Assembly (NCBI RefSeq): GCF_016900875.1
Contig: NZ_JAFEUM010000001.1
Coordinates: 944,918 to 1,008,917, forward strand
Origin: Vibrio ulleungensis
GTDB taxonomy: Bacteria > Pseudomonadota > Gammaproteobacteria > Enterobacterales > Vibrionaceae
Length of the DNA: 64,000 nucleotides
Direction: 5' to 3'
In this document: piece after piece, positions 1 through 8,820 of the stretch
Layout of the letters: every line of letters starts with the position of its first letter
Numbering within the stretch: the first letter of the stretch is position 1
Made by a program: the position numbers and the translations under genes
Notes under the pieces: model-generated
Databases searched by the model: none
What the model was told of the DNA's origin: nothing
Seen by the model: only the letters and a program-made list of their open reading frames with translations

Positions 1-507
1 AATATCCGACACTAACTTTTGATTAATGATTTGGGTAAGACCCAGCAAACTTTCAAAACTGTATCTTGTACCTGAAGCGGTTTCGCGCGTTACGACTGCA
101 ATTTTTTTGTTGTCACCGCCAACTTCTTTCCAGTTGGTAATGTTGCCGTGGTATATATCGCTCAGTTGTTCACGAGTCAGATTTGTAATCGGGTTGGTGT
201 GATTAACGACCAACGCTAGGCCGTCGTACGCGATAGTGATAATTTTTAGTGAATCATGCGCTTCAGCCTCGGTGAGGTAACGAGAACTCATACCAAGCTC
301 AGAAACTTTCTTATTTACTAGAGTTACGCCCGCACTGGATCCAATTCCTTGGACTGCAACGGGGTTTTCTGGTGAGGTTTTATTGTAATCTTCAGCTAAA
401 ATATCCATAACGCGACTGACCGACGTCGACCCTACGATTGATATTTGTTCTGCTGATGCAACGTGGGCAAAAACAAAAAGCAGAGTAGCAAGGGCAACTC
501 TAAACAT
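1..507 (-). CDS. pstS: Phosphate ABC transporter substrate-binding protein, PstS type (3' part off the left edge)
   Basis: The first 169 codons are visible; the gene continues past base 1. The N-terminus is a signal peptide (hydrophobic stretch at residues 5-15, cleavage expected after HVASA), so the product is exported to the periplasm. The mature part begins ISIVGSTSVSRVMD and contains IGSSAGV, MSSRYLT and TRETASGTRYSF, matching the phosphate-binding loops of PBP-like PstS proteins. Its role is to capture inorganic phosphate for a PstCAB permease, which is not in view. The start ATG at 507-505 follows a GGAG. A Pho box with a spaced -10 lies about 50 bases upstream (557-574). The family assignment is firm; which pst paralogue it is cannot be told from a fragment. 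Confidence 0.85.
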   Translation of the reverse strand, partial: MFRVALATLLFVFAHVASAEQISIVGSTSVSRVMDILAEDYNKTSPENPVAVQGIGSSAGVTLVNKKVSELGMSSRYLTEAEAHDSLKIITIAYDGLALVVNHTNPITNLTREQLSDIYHGNITNWKEVGGDNKKIAVVTRETASGTRYSFESLLGLTQIINQKLVSDI

Positions 508-540
508 GGGGGTGCTCCATAATTAATTAATTTCGACGCT

Positions 541-574
541 ATGATATGACGTTAAGGTGACAGAAATGTGACTG
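541..574 (-). promoter_or_regulatory. Pho box and -10 element for pstS
   Basis: On the minus strand, 574-557 reads CAGTCACATTTCTGTCAC, which agrees at 15 of 18 positions with the PhoB consensus of two CTGTCAY-type repeats. Exactly 10 bases later comes TATCAT (546-541), a good -10. In PhoB-activated promoters the box replaces the -35 element at this spacing. The transcript would start about 25 bases before the pstS ATG. Regulation by phosphate starvation is inferred from the match. Confidence 0.75.
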
Positions 575-602
575 CTCGGTCAACGAGCGAGTTGGAGGCT
601 TT

Positions 603-938
603 ATGTTAACGCAATGGGAACAACATCAACTGGCCAATTTGGCAAAGGACGTGTGTGACTATCGAAACCGTAATATCGCGGCTGAGCTCGAAAAAGTAGC
701 TTATCACGTAGAAGATAATGGTGTGCTTTTTAAGCGCCTAGTGATGCGTGTTGATTCAAACCATGTTGAAAATACTGAATCTATACTCCGCGTGGAAAAA
801 GTAACTCAAGGTTGGGTAATTCTAGTACCAGACCCAACCAGTACACAGCAATGGAGTAACCTAGAGCAGGGGAGTTTACCCCTGTACCAGTTGTTTGAAG
901 CCATTAAATTGGATCGAAATCATCAGTTTTGGGGTTGA
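603..938 (+). CDS. Small conserved hypothetical protein, DUF3024-like
   Basis: A 111-residue soluble protein with no signal peptide or membrane segment. It starts at an ATG preceded by TTGGAGG. The pattern fits the DUF3024 family as I remember it: an N-terminal helix, a central stretch of short beta strands (VLFKRLVMRV, SILRVEKVT, GWVILVPDP) and a C-terminal end in aromatic-Gly (QFWG). No function is known for that family and I see no catalytic motif. The last 16 bases overlap the 3' end of the convergent AraC-type gene. It is divergent from pstS with 95 bases between the starts, so the Pho box region may influence both. The gene is well supported; the family is a guess by pattern. Confidence 0.65.
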   Translation: MLTQWEQHQLANLAKDVCDYRNRNIAAELEKVAYHVEDNGVLFKRLVMRVDSNHVENTESILRVEKVTQGWVILVPDPTSTQQWSNLEQGSLPLYQLFEAIKLDRNHQFWG

Positions 939-1759
939 ATCGACTTAGCCGCTTTTGCGCGATTTTTTCTCAACATCGCTCTAAACTCTTTAGGTGTTTG
1001 ATTGTGAATGGATTTAAATGCGGTACTGAAATGCGCCGCACTCTTGTAACCCGCTTCATAAGCAATTTGGGTAATCGAGTTATTGGTGACGCGTAACTGA
1101 GTCGTTGCGTAGTTAATTCTTTTTACTTTAACCAAATTCGAAAAAGATAAATCATCAGCGGCTAACTTTCTTTTCAACGTCGCGATGGAGGTTCCAACAT
1201 AACTGGCCGTTTCATCAAGTGTAATTGATCCATCGATGTTTTTTTCAATATAGTGAATCACTTTTTGCGTGATACTAAGTTCTAGCGACTGCTTAATCAT
1301 ATCGATAGTCGCGCTTGCTGATGAACAAAGCTGACTCAATAGAGACATCGCCACAAATTCTAAGGAAGAGTTATCAACCGATGGTTGCTCAAAGTAGGTG
1401 AGGATCGTGCCCATTTGCGAATGAAAGTAATCATCACAATCAACAATGGGTAGATGTGTACTGGGCCGATAATTGTCTGGCGCGTTGTATAAGTTAAGAA
1501 AAGTTTGCAACAGATCCGGCGACAAAATTATCGCTACAGCATCAAACATCTCATCATTAAACTGTGTTTCTAGGTTAATGAGCTCTTGGGAGTTATAGAA
1601 ACAGTATTGACCTGCGTGGATGGTGTCTTCCGAACCGTTATTGAGGCGAAATGCCATACTTCCTGCTTTCACCCACAAAATACCAATTTGTGCAGCAGGG
1701 TAGCGTTCACGTCGACGTGATATAAAACTAGTGAAATAGTTAACTCGAATTGCGCTCAT
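923..1759 (-). CDS. AraC-family transcriptional regulator
   Basis: A 278-residue regulator. Residues 1-150 form a probable cupin-like sensor (GSMAFRLNNGSEDTIHAGQYCFYN resembles an AraC arm/beta barrel, here cited in part). Residues 165-265 carry the double helix-turn-helix: IDGSITLDETASYVGTS for the first HTH and ITQIAYEAGYKSAAHFSTAF for the second, followed by the family signature TPKEFR. The very basic tail (RKNRAKAAK) is unusual but not excessive. The ligand and targets are unknown. The ATG at 1759 follows AGAGGAA at a good distance, and a perfect 14-bp hairpin lies immediately upstream of that site. The gene runs in the same direction as rnb, so it may partly be read through from it. Confidence 0.85.
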   Translation of the reverse strand: MSAIRVNYFTSFISRRRERYPAAQIGILWVKAGSMAFRLNNGSEDTIHAGQYCFYNSQELINLETQFNDEMFDAVAIILSPDLLQTFLNLYNAPDNYRPSTHLPIVDCDDYFHSQMGTILTYFEQPSVDNSSLEFVAMSLLSQLCSSASATIDMIKQSLELSITQKVIHYIEKNIDGSITLDETASYVGTSIATLKRKLAADDLSFSNLVKVKRINYATTQLRVTNNSITQIAYEAGYKSAAHFSTAFKSIHNQTPKEFRAMLRKNRAKAAKSIQPQN

Positions 1760-1772
1760 TGTATTCCTCTAA

Positions 1773-1805
1773 ACTCTCGAGGGAGGATAGCCCTCCCTCG
1801 AGAGT
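1773..1805 (-). terminator. Perfect 14-bp hairpin between rnb and the AraC-type gene
   Basis: ACTCTCGAGGGAGG (1773-1786) pairs with CCTCCCTCGAGAGT (1792-1805) around a 5-base loop. It begins 5 bases after the rnb stop codon, where a terminator would be expected. On the minus strand it is followed by TTTAGAGGAA rather than a T-run, and that purine stretch is the ribosome-binding site of the AraC-type gene. It may be a weak terminator, an RNA-stability element or a leader structure. Confidence 0.6.
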
Positions 1806-1810
1806 ATTAT

Positions 1811-3790
1811 CTACGACGGTTCCGCTAATACGTGTTTAGGTTTTGCGACTATGTTACGAGTTTCTTGATTGACTGACGTAATAACAATATCAATTGCATC
1901 GGCAAGGCGATAATGGACCTTACCATCAAGCAGCACCATGCCGAGTTCATGGTTGCCTACTATGCGTTCACGATTGCTGCAAACCGACGACAAAGGAATG
2001 AACACCGCAGCACCATTAACCCCAATACGTGCGCGCAGACCAGCTCGTGAAATATCAAAAATTTCAGCTTCGTATTCCGCTTCATTCTTGGCATCGTCAG
2101 CAAGCGTTCGAACGTACAACCAATCGGCTATGTTGCGCTCTGCAATCTTATGGTGCTTTTTATGCAGGCCCAACTCATCTCCAATACTCGCGTCGGGCTT
2201 TTGTACTGGAGCATCTCCTGTAATAGCAGCCTTTAAAAGGCGATGATTGATCATGTCTCCATACTTGCGAATTGGAGAAGTCCAAGTGGCATAAACGTCA
2301 AGGCCCATTGCAAAGTGAGGTCCAGCTTCAATACTGGTTTCACCATAACCTTGTAGTTTACGCATACGATTATCAAGATACGCAGTTGGTTGTTGATTTA
2401 ACCAACGACGAACCGCTGAAAACCCTTCCAAAGTTAATAATGACTCTTCGGTAACATTAGGCGCGCCCGCTTCATTGAGCATCTCGATTGCCGCTTTTAT
2501 TTTTTCTGACTTAATGCCGTGGTGAGTATTAAATACCCCAATTTCGAGTTTTTCACGCAGTAGGCGACCTGCACAAATATTAGCGGCTATCATAGTTTCT
2601 TCAACAAGCTTGTTAGCGATTCGGCGTTCATCAGCATGGATGGCGATTACATCGTTGTTTTCGCTTAACTCGAAACGGTAATCAGGACGATCTGGGAACA
2701 CTACCGCGTGCTTTTCACGCCAAGCACTGCGCAGTTGTGCGACCTTATGAAGACTCTCAATCACGTCTTTTGTCGTGCCATCGGGTTGCCACTCGCTTTC
2801 AGTACCCTGTTCAAGCCAGTTAGATACTTGATTGTAGTTAAGGCGTGCATGAGATTTTACCAAAGCAGCCTTAAAGGTGACGTTGTCACTGATACTTCCG
2901 TCTTGATTGATAACCATAACCGCAACAATCGCAGGGCGTACTTCATTTTCTATTAGTGAACATAAATTGTCGGCCAAAAATCGTGGCAACATTGGAATAT
3001 TGCGACCTGGTAAATAAATGGTAAACCCACGTTCGCGTGCCACCTTATCCATCTCTGAATCTGGGCTGATGTACGCGGTTGGGTCAGCAATGGCGACGCT
3101 CAATTCAAGCTGTCCGTTGTCCAAAGGCTTAGCAAAGAGAGCATCGTCCATATCTTTGGTCGACTCACCATCGATGGTGACAAAGTGTACGTCGGTCAAA
3201 TCGGTGCGTTGCAGACTTTCAGAGTCGTTAAGCTGCCATGCATCGTCAGCAATACCATCGGGTTCGCGATTTGGAAGGTCATTTTGCGCGAGTGTCACCC
3301 ACCAAGGAGCGATCTTGTCATCGGCATCGGTAATTTTCTCCGATATTTCAGCAAAAAAACCATCATCACCCGCCAATGGATGTTGAGTTAGGTGTGCGAC
3401 AACCCAGTCTCCCTCTTTAAGCTCGTCGGCAGGTAAACCTTTTACAGTCTTCGCTTTTAAAGTGAGTTTTTTCAGCTGTGGATGGTCAGGCACCACGTTA
3501 AGTCGACCTTTGAAGCGCCTAATACGCCCAATAAAGCGTGTTACCGCCTGCTCGATGAGCGTTTCGGGCTCAGCACTGTCTTTACCGTTATCACTACGAA
3601 TAATGGCAGAGACTTTATCACCGTGCATGACCTTCTTCATAAACGGTGGTGGGATAAAGACACTTTTTTTACTGTCGATTTCCAAAAAACCAAATTTTTT
3701 GTCGGTGGCTTTAACGGTACCTTCTTTTTTTGGCAAGGTTTCCTGGATTTGAGCTTTTAACTGAGCAAGTAACGGATTGTCTTGAAACAT
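1811..3790 (-). CDS. rnb: Exoribonuclease II
   Basis: A 659-residue processive 3'-to-5' exoribonuclease that degrades single-stranded mRNA in the cytoplasm; the E. coli protein has 644 residues. Order of domains: two N-terminal cold-shock/OB domains (about 15-175), the catalytic RNB domain (about 190-520) and a C-terminal S1 domain (about 560-640). The metal-binding aspartates appear as [13 protein letters not shown], at D207, D213, D215 and D216, in the arrangement of E. coli D201/D207/D209/D210. The N-terminus [15 protein letters not shown] matches the family start. The gene is divergent from deaD, with 331 bases between the starts. It has no partner gene in an obvious operon. Identification is secure. 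Confidence 0.95.
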   Translation of the reverse strand: MFQDNPLLAQLKAQIQETLPKKEGTVKATDKKFGFLEIDSKKSVFIPPPFMKKVMHGDKVSAIIRSDNGKDSAEPETLIEQAVTRFIGRIRRFKGRLNVVPDHPQLKKLTLKAKTVKGLPADELKEGDWVVAHLTQHPLAGDDGFFAEISEKITDADDKIAPWWVTLAQNDLPNREPDGIADDAWQLNDSESLQRTDLTDVHFVTIDGESTKDMDDALFAKPLDNGQLELSVAIADPTAYISPDSEMDKVARERGFTIYLPGRNIPMLPRFLADNLCSLIENEVRPAIVAVMVINQDGSISDNVTFKAALVKSHARLNYNQVSNWLEQGTESEWQPDGTTKDVIESLHKVAQLRSAWREKHAVVFPDRPDYRFELSENNDVIAIHADERRIANKLVEETMIAANICAGRLLREKLEIGVFNTHHGIKSEKIKAAIEMLNEAGAPNVTEESLLTLEGFSAVRRWLNQQPTAYLDNRMRKLQGYGETSIEAGPHFAMGLDVYATWTSPIRKYGDMINHRLLKAAITGDAPVQKPDASIGDELGLHKKHHKIAERNIADWLYVRTLADDAKNEAEYEAEIFDISRAGLRARIGVNGAAVFIPLSSVCSNRERIVGNHELGMVLLDGKVHYRLADAIDIVITSVNQETRNIVAKPKHVLAEPS

Positions 3791-4121
3791 TGAGTCTTTA
3801 TAGCCTTCAAAGGGTTGGCGTGAGGACTATGGAGCAAATCGCTGCATAGAGTTAGGCACACTATATAAGGGATAAACTCGTATCTCAATCGCTAGGATGG
3901 GATATTTGTTGTGTTTTTCATGCCACGATAGTACTAAAAATGTGATGAGACTCAATTTTTTGTAGCACAAATCAAAATATGCAGGTATGATGCGCCGCTC
4001 TTATATGTCCCTAATTGCTTTAAGAAAAATACTGTCCCTTCTCCAATGGAGTGGCACAGTGGGCGGATCAGTATCGTGATTGAGCTTGTGGGACCACTTT
4101 TAACCATTTAATGGGTTCACA
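3791..4121. promoter_or_regulatory. Divergent rnb/deaD intergenic region with long deaD leader
   Basis: 331 bases separate the starts of rnb (leftward) and deaD (rightward). A possible deaD -10 is TATGAT at 3986-3991, without a convincing -35; it would give an untranslated leader of roughly 120 bases. The deaD ATG has no clear Shine-Dalgarno sequence; the leader contains short self-complementary stretches (CTCCAATGGAG near 4041, GTGGGACCAC near 4088). Long leaders are known for csdA/deaD cold-shock genes in enteric bacteria. No small ORF or known RNA gene is recognised here. Confidence 0.4.
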
Positions 4122-6041
4122 ATGCAAGAAAATCAAACGACCTTCAGCCAACTCGCGCTGAACGAACAACTGTTGACGTCTCTAAACAACATGGGCTTCG
4201 TTGCTCCAACTCCAATTCAAGCAGCCTCTATTCCTCTTCTGCTTGATGGCAACGATTTACTGGGTAAAGCACAAACAGGTACTGGTAAAACAGCCGCGTT
4301 TTCTCTACCTCTTCTAAATAAGATTGATTTAACCCAACGCTCTCCACAAGCTGTTATCTTAGCACCAACTCGCGAACTGGCGATTCAGGTTGCAGCAGAA
4401 ATTAAAACCTTGGGTAAAGAAATCAAGGGCCTAAAAGTTCTTGAAATCTACGGTGGCGCTTCAATTTCTGATCAGATGCGTGCACTGCGCTCTGGCACTC
4501 ACATTGTAGTGGGTACCCCAGGCCGTGTAATGGATTTGATTAAGCGCGATAAACTGCACCTAAACGAAATTCACACGTTTGTTCTTGATGAAGCAGACGA
4601 AATGTTGAACATGGGTTTTGTTGACGACGTAACTTGGATTCTAGAGCACGCACCAGAAACTGCGCAACGCGTATTGTTCTCTGCAACCATGCCTCCAATG
4701 CTACGCAATATTGTTGAGCGTTTTCTGCGTGACCCTAAAACCGTTGACGTTGCGGGTAAAAACCACACAGTTGATAAAGTAGAGCAGCAGTTTTGGGTTG
4801 TGAAAGGTGTAGAGAAAGACGAAGCAATGGTTCGTCTTCTTGAAACTGAAGAAACCGATGGTTCGATTGTGTTTGTTCGTACTCGTCAAGACACTGAACG
4901 TCTAGCAGACTACTTATCTGATCGTGGCTTTAAGGTTGCACCTCTACACGGTGACATTCCACAGTCATTGCGTGAGCGCACAGTTGATCACATTAAAAAA
5001 GGCATCATTGATATCATTGTTGCAACTGACGTTGTAGCCCGTGGTCTTGATGTTCCTCGTATTACTCACGTATTCAACTACGACATTCCATTCGATGTAG
5101 AATCATACATCCACCGCATTGGTCGTACTGGTCGTGCTGGACGTAAAGGTAGTGCAATCTTGTTGGTTCGCACTAACCAAATGCGCATGCTTCGTACTAT
5201 TGAGCGCGTGACCAAGTCAAGCATGGCTGAGATTCAATTGCCTAACCGTGACAAAGTTGCAGCATCTCGCCTGACTCAATTAGGTGAAGAGCTAGCACTG
5301 GAGAAAGAAAACCCGTCTCTAGAGAACTTTGCAGAGCTAATCAGCCAATTGACCGAATCGCTAGAAATGGACGCAGCAACTCTTGCAGCGATCCTGCTTA
5401 AGCGACAACAAGGTAAGCGTCCTTTGTTCTACAAAGGCCCAGACCCAATGATCGACGCGATTGAGCGTGATAAGAAACGTCGTAAAGAGCGCCGTGAAGG
5501 TGGTGGTCGTGACGGTGGTCGCGGTGAAGGACGTAGCTACAACAAAGCAGACTGGGAAACTTACCAGTTCCAAGTTGGACGTGAGCAAGGTGTTCAAGTT
5601 AAGGACATCGTTGGTGCATTGGCAAATGAACTTGGTTTGGGTAAAGGCGCAATTGGTGCAATCAAACTGGCTCAAGAGCATTCATTTGTTCAGTTACCAC
5701 GCGATATGAATCAAGACTCTGCAGGTAAACTGAAGAAGCTTCGCATTCGCCAAAAAGAGATCAACGCTGTCGTAAGTGACTTCGATGATTTCCGTGAAAA
5801 TCGCGGTCCACGTCGTGACGGTGGAAATCGTGATGGCGGTCGTCGCTTTGAGCGTCGTGGCGAAGGTGGCGGTGAACGTCGTCCACGTCGTGATGGCGAA
5901 GGTGGTGGCGAACGTCGTCCACGTCGTAACGCAGACGGAGAGCGTGCTCCACGCCGTGAAGGTGAGCGTCGTTTCGATCGCAATCGTGGCGGAGACAATC
6001 GCGGAAACTACCGTGGTGAACGTGGCCACGGTCGCGGATAA
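4122..6041 (+). CDS. deaD: ATP-dependent DEAD-box RNA helicase DeaD/CsdA
   Basis: A 639-residue RNA helicase of the cold-shock and ribosome-assembly type (50S subunit maturation, mRNA unwinding). Motifs in order: Q motif around residues 27-36, Walker A AQTGTGKT (50-57), PTRELAIQ (82-89), TPGR (132-135), DEAD (156-159), SAT (187-189), and HRIGRTGR (331-338). A DbpA-like RNA-binding domain follows at about 480-555 (YQFQVGREQGVQVKDIVGAL). The C-terminus after about 570 is a low-complexity Arg/Gly/Asp/Glu tail with repeated GGERRPRRDGEG units. That tail produces long open frames on other strands, which are shadows. It ends at a strong terminator. Start by homology with E. coli CsdA; no clear ribosome-binding site. 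Confidence 0.95.
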   Translation: MQENQTTFSQLALNEQLLTSLNNMGFVAPTPIQAASIPLLLDGNDLLGKAQTGTGKTAAFSLPLLNKIDLTQRSPQAVILAPTRELAIQVAAEIKTLGKEIKGLKVLEIYGGASISDQMRALRSGTHIVVGTPGRVMDLIKRDKLHLNEIHTFVLDEADEMLNMGFVDDVTWILEHAPETAQRVLFSATMPPMLRNIVERFLRDPKTVDVAGKNHTVDKVEQQFWVVKGVEKDEAMVRLLETEETDGSIVFVRTRQDTERLADYLSDRGFKVAPLHGDIPQSLRERTVDHIKKGIIDIIVATDVVARGLDVPRITHVFNYDIPFDVESYIHRIGRTGRAGRKGSAILLVRTNQMRMLRTIERVTKSSMAEIQLPNRDKVAASRLTQLGEELALEKENPSLENFAELISQLTESLEMDAATLAAILLKRQQGKRPLFYKGPDPMIDAIERDKKRRKERREGGGRDGGRGEGRSYNKADWETYQFQVGREQGVQVKDIVGALANELGLGKGAIGAIKLAQEHSFVQLPRDMNQDSAGKLKKLRIRQKEINAVVSDFDDFRENRGPRRDGGNRDGGRRFERRGEGGGERRPRRDGEGGGERRPRRNADGERAPRREGERRFDRNRGGDNRGNYRGERGHGRG

Positions 6042-6047
6042 ATAATA

Positions 6048-6073
6048 AAAGGCTCGCTTATGCGAGCCTTTTT
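6048..6073. terminator. Intrinsic terminator after deaD, usable in both directions
   Basis: AAAGGCTCGC (6048-6057), loop TTAT, GCGAGCCTTT (6062-6071), then further T. The A-run on the left becomes a T-run on the minus strand, so it can also end the convergent glutathione transferase transcript. Confidence 0.9.
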
Positions 6074-6104
6074 ACTTTATAGCGTTTGAGTAAAGGGATT
6101 ATGG

Positions 6105-6755
6105 TTAAACCTCTTCACCCGCTTCATCTAGCTCGATGATTTCGCTTTCCGCTAATGCATCCTTAATCCAGCGTTGTACGTCTTTATCCTGTATGACAAA
6201 GTCCATATACGCTTTAGCTTCATCGCTAACTGGTATGCCGTAAGTAATAAATCGGAACACTACCGGTAAAAACATCGCATCAGCGATGCTCCATTGACCA
6301 AACAACCAACCTGGTGACGATTGTTTCTTCATACAATCAGTCCAGATTTGTACTATTCTATCGATCTCTTTTTGAATATGTTCATCAATGGTAATTTTTC
6401 GCTTGGCTCGAATATTCATTGGCATTGCATTTCTTACGTGGGGAAAGCCAGAGTGCATTTCATTAGCAATGCAGCGCGCGAGCGTTCGTTGAGAGCGATC
6501 TTGTGGCCAAGCCCGACCATCGAAATAATAGTCATTAAGGTATTCACAAATGGCAAGTGAGTCCCAAACAACGAAAGATCCATCGACTAGAGTAGGGACT
6601 TTCAATGCTGGATTTACCTTACCTATTTGCTGATAAAACTCTTTAGTGTCGAGTTGCAACAGGGTTTCTTCAAAAGGGAGACCTGTCTTTGCCATGGCAA
6701 TCCATGCACGTAAAGACCAAGACGAATAGTTTTTATTACCTATAATGAGCCGCAT
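6105..6755 (-). CDS. Glutathione S-transferase family protein
   Basis: A 216-residue cytosolic GST-fold protein. The thioredoxin-like N-domain begins MRLIIGNKNYSSWSLRAW; SSWS supplies the candidate glutathione-activating serine. NPALKVPTLVDG has the cis-proline before T and WDSLAICEYL provides the Glu/Ser-like glutathione contact region. The helical C-domain follows from about residue 95. I chose the ATG at 6755, because AGAGGA lies 8 bases upstream and the fold starts there; the open frame extends 17 codons further upstream without family similarity. The substrate is unknown. It resembles the yfcF/yliJ-like bacterial group more than the classical theta class, but that is tentative. Confidence 0.88.
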   Translation of the reverse strand: MRLIIGNKNYSSWSLRAWIAMAKTGLPFEETLLQLDTKEFYQQIGKVNPALKVPTLVDGSFVVWDSLAICEYLNDYYFDGRAWPQDRSQRTLARCIANEMHSGFPHVRNAMPMNIRAKRKITIDEHIQKEIDRIVQIWTDCMKKQSSPGWLFGQWSIADAMFLPVVFRFITYGIPVSDEAKAYMDFVIQDKDVQRWIKDALAESEIIELDEAGEEV

Positions 6756-6841
6756 ATCAAATCCTCTATGATTGTTGCCGATTGGTGGTGTTTGACTTTT
6801 AATCAATACGCACAGTACACCGCTCTAACCTAAACTGTAAT

Positions 6842-6855
6842 TTGACCCAGATCAA
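6842..6855. promoter_or_regulatory. FNR-like site upstream of ackA
   Basis: TTGAC-CCAG-ATCAA matches the FNR consensus TTGAT-N4-ATCAA at 9 of 10 positions. It lies about 104 bases before the ackA start in the 203-base divergent region shared with the GST gene. Anaerobic control of acetate kinase would make sense for fermentation. The site is seen; its use is inferred. Confidence 0.6.
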
Positions 6856-6958
6856 TGTTTGGTTTTTCTGTGACATAATTAAATTTTAAATATTCAAAAA
6901 ATGTTTAATAATCCTAATTCAATTTGTCAGACAATTATAACGTGCAGGACCCCCTACA

Positions 6959-8152
6959 ATGCCAAATGCAAACGTTTTAGTGATCAACTCAGGTAGCTCT
7001 TCGCTTAAATTCGCCGTCATCAACTCAGTAAACGGCGACGAAATTGTCAGTGGATTGGGCGAGTGCTTCGGAATGCCAGAAGCCACAATCGCTTGGAAGC
7101 TTAACGGAATCAAAACCGAAGAAGCTATCACTGCTGCAGACAATCATCATGCCAATGCAATCACACGTATCGTGAAACTCATTGAAGATGAGAACCTAAC
7201 AGACACCATCGTAGCAGTAGGTCACCGTATCGTTCACGGTGGTGAAAAATTTACTAAGACAGTACGCATCGATAGCGAAGTGCTTGCTGAAATTGAAAAC
7301 TTGTCTGACCTAGCACCACTGCATAACCCTGCAGGTGCGAAAGGTATTCATGCTGCAATGGCAGCATTCCCATCGTTACCACAGTTCGCAGTATTTGATA
7401 CTGCATTCCACCAAACGATGCCTCAAAAAGCTTTTACTGGCGCTATCTCTCACGAGCTTTACGAAAAATACGGTATTCGTCGCTATGGTTTCCACGGTAC
7501 AAGTCACTACTATGTATCACGTGAAGCCGCCAAAATGTTGGATAAGCCTGTAGAGCAGTGTAATTTCATTACTGTTCACCTAGGTAACGGCGCTTCTGTA
7601 TGTGCAATTAAAGACGGACAATCGGTTGATACCTCTATGGGTTTCACACCACTTGCTGGCCTTATGATGGGTACACGCTCAGGTGACCTTGATCCAGGTA
7701 TCATTGAGTTTTTGATGAAGAAGGGCTGGACGCAAGAACAAGTTTTTGACACGTTAAACAAAAAATCAGGCTTCTTAGGTGTATCTGGCATTACGTCTGA
7801 CGCCCGTGGCATTTTACAAGCGATGGAAGAAGGCCATGAAGGCGCTAAGTTGGCATTCCAAGTCTTCACTTACCGTGTAGCAAAATACATTGGTTCTTAC
7901 CTGATTCCACTTGATGCCCTAGATGCTATTATCTTCACTGGTGGTATTGGTGAAAACTCGCTAGATATTCGTCGTGAAATCTTGAACAATCTTAACTTGC
8001 TTGGATTTGTTGAAGATAAGAAAGGTAACGAAGACGCACGTTTTGGCGCTAGCGGTATTGTCGCTAAGTCTGAATTGCTTGACGCGCTAGCCGTTGTTAT
8101 CCCAACCAACGAAGAATTTGTTATCGCTCAGCAGTCAGTAGAACTTCTGTAA
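6959..8152 (+). CDS. ackA: Acetate kinase
   Basis: A 397-residue cytoplasmic kinase that interconverts acetyl phosphate plus ADP and acetate plus ATP, generating ATP during fermentation and overflow metabolism. It shows the ASKHA-fold features: VLVINSGSSSLKF at residues 5-17, the substrate arginine in VGHRIVHGG, FDTAFHQTMP (catalytic Asp), RRYGFHGTSH, HLGNGASVCAI, and GGIGENS near residue 330 for nucleotide binding. Length is that of the family. No pta gene follows: a terminator lies 25 bases downstream, so this is a monocistronic copy. Vibrios often carry a second ackA separate from ackA-pta, and this could be that copy. An FNR-like site lies upstream. Confidence 0.96.
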   Translation: MPNANVLVINSGSSSLKFAVINSVNGDEIVSGLGECFGMPEATIAWKLNGIKTEEAITAADNHHANAITRIVKLIEDENLTDTIVAVGHRIVHGGEKFTKTVRIDSEVLAEIENLSDLAPLHNPAGAKGIHAAMAAFPSLPQFAVFDTAFHQTMPQKAFTGAISHELYEKYGIRRYGFHGTSHYYVSREAAKMLDKPVEQCNFITVHLGNGASVCAIKDGQSVDTSMGFTPLAGLMMGTRSGDLDPGIIEFLMKKGWTQEQVFDTLNKKSGFLGVSGITSDARGILQAMEEGHEGAKLAFQVFTYRVAKYIGSYLIPLDALDAIIFTGGIGENSLDIRREILNNLNLLGFVEDKKGNEDARFGASGIVAKSELLDALAVVIPTNEEFVIAQQSVELL

Positions 8153-8174
8153 TAGAATCGATACATAAAGAATC

Positions 8175-8204
8175 AAAAGCGAGCTTAGAGCTCGCTTTTT
8201 TTTT
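8175..8204 (+). terminator. Intrinsic terminator after ackA
   Basis: AGCGAGCT (8178-8185) and AGCTCGCT (8189-8196) form the stem, followed by nine T (8196-8204). Confidence 0.92.
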
Positions 8205-8328
8205 GAAAAACAAATGTGAAAACATCACCAACATTTCTCGCCCAAAACCATCAACAAGCTATACAATAATCCCGCTGCAAGATTGCAGCAAACAACACTC
8301 ACATACAGCAAACTTAAAGTAATCACCT

Positions 8329-8820
8329 ATGACAAACGATTTCAAATTCACGACTCAATACCCGCTCGACAAACGATTTTTTGCTGAGTGTTACGACCAA
8401 ACAAGCGTTCCGGTTAAATTTCCAAAAGCGTATTTTAAAGCGTTACTGTTCGTCGTCTTTGGTGTGGTTGTATTAGAGTTTGAATTACTACCCAATAGTT
8501 ACATAGGGTGGTTCTTTATCGTCCTAAGCGTTGTTGAGGTACTTAGTGTGTTCTTTAAAAGAACTTGGTGGTTATGGAGACAAACATTTAGCACAAGCGC
8601 AAACAGTAAAGTGGAGTTTAGTGTTGCTGCTAATGGAGTCCGTTATAAAAGCGCAAAAACTACCCGTAGTATTGCATGGAATGAGATAGACCAACTTCAG
8701 CAAACCGATCTGGGTTTTATCCTACATATGGGTAAACAGCGTCAATACCTCAGTAAATCTTGTTTAAGTGAGGAAGCGATCGCCTTTATGATAGAGCATC
8801 ACGCACACTCAAAAGTCTAA
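8329..8820 (+). CDS. YcxB-like membrane protein
   Basis: A 163-residue inner-membrane protein. Two adjacent hydrophobic helices lie at about residues 38-58 and 61-76 (ALLFVVFGVVVLEFELL and GWFFIVLSVVEVLSVFF). A soluble C-terminal domain follows, with FSVAANGVRYKSAKTTRSIAWNEI, typical of the YcxB-like domain that resembles a PH fold. No function is established for this family. The gene stands alone between the ackA terminator and a non-coding stretch. No clear Shine-Dalgarno sequence is seen before the ATG (AAAGTAATC only). Confidence 0.7.
   Translation: MTNDFKFTTQYPLDKRFFAECYDQTSVPVKFPKAYFKALLFVVFGVVVLEFELLPNSYIGWFFIVLSVVEVLSVFFKRTWWLWRQTFSTSANSKVEFSVAANGVRYKSAKTTRSIAWNEIDQLQQTDLGFILHMGKQRQYLSKSCLSEEAIAFMIEHHAHSKV

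Noticed and set aside
5694..6029. Long open frames opposite the end of deaD
   Set aside because: They are Thr/Ala- or Arg/Ser-rich shadows created by the repeated codons of the Arg/Gly tail.
7576..7869. 97-codon minus-strand frame inside ackA
   Set aside because: Shadow of a conserved coding region; no ribosome-binding site.
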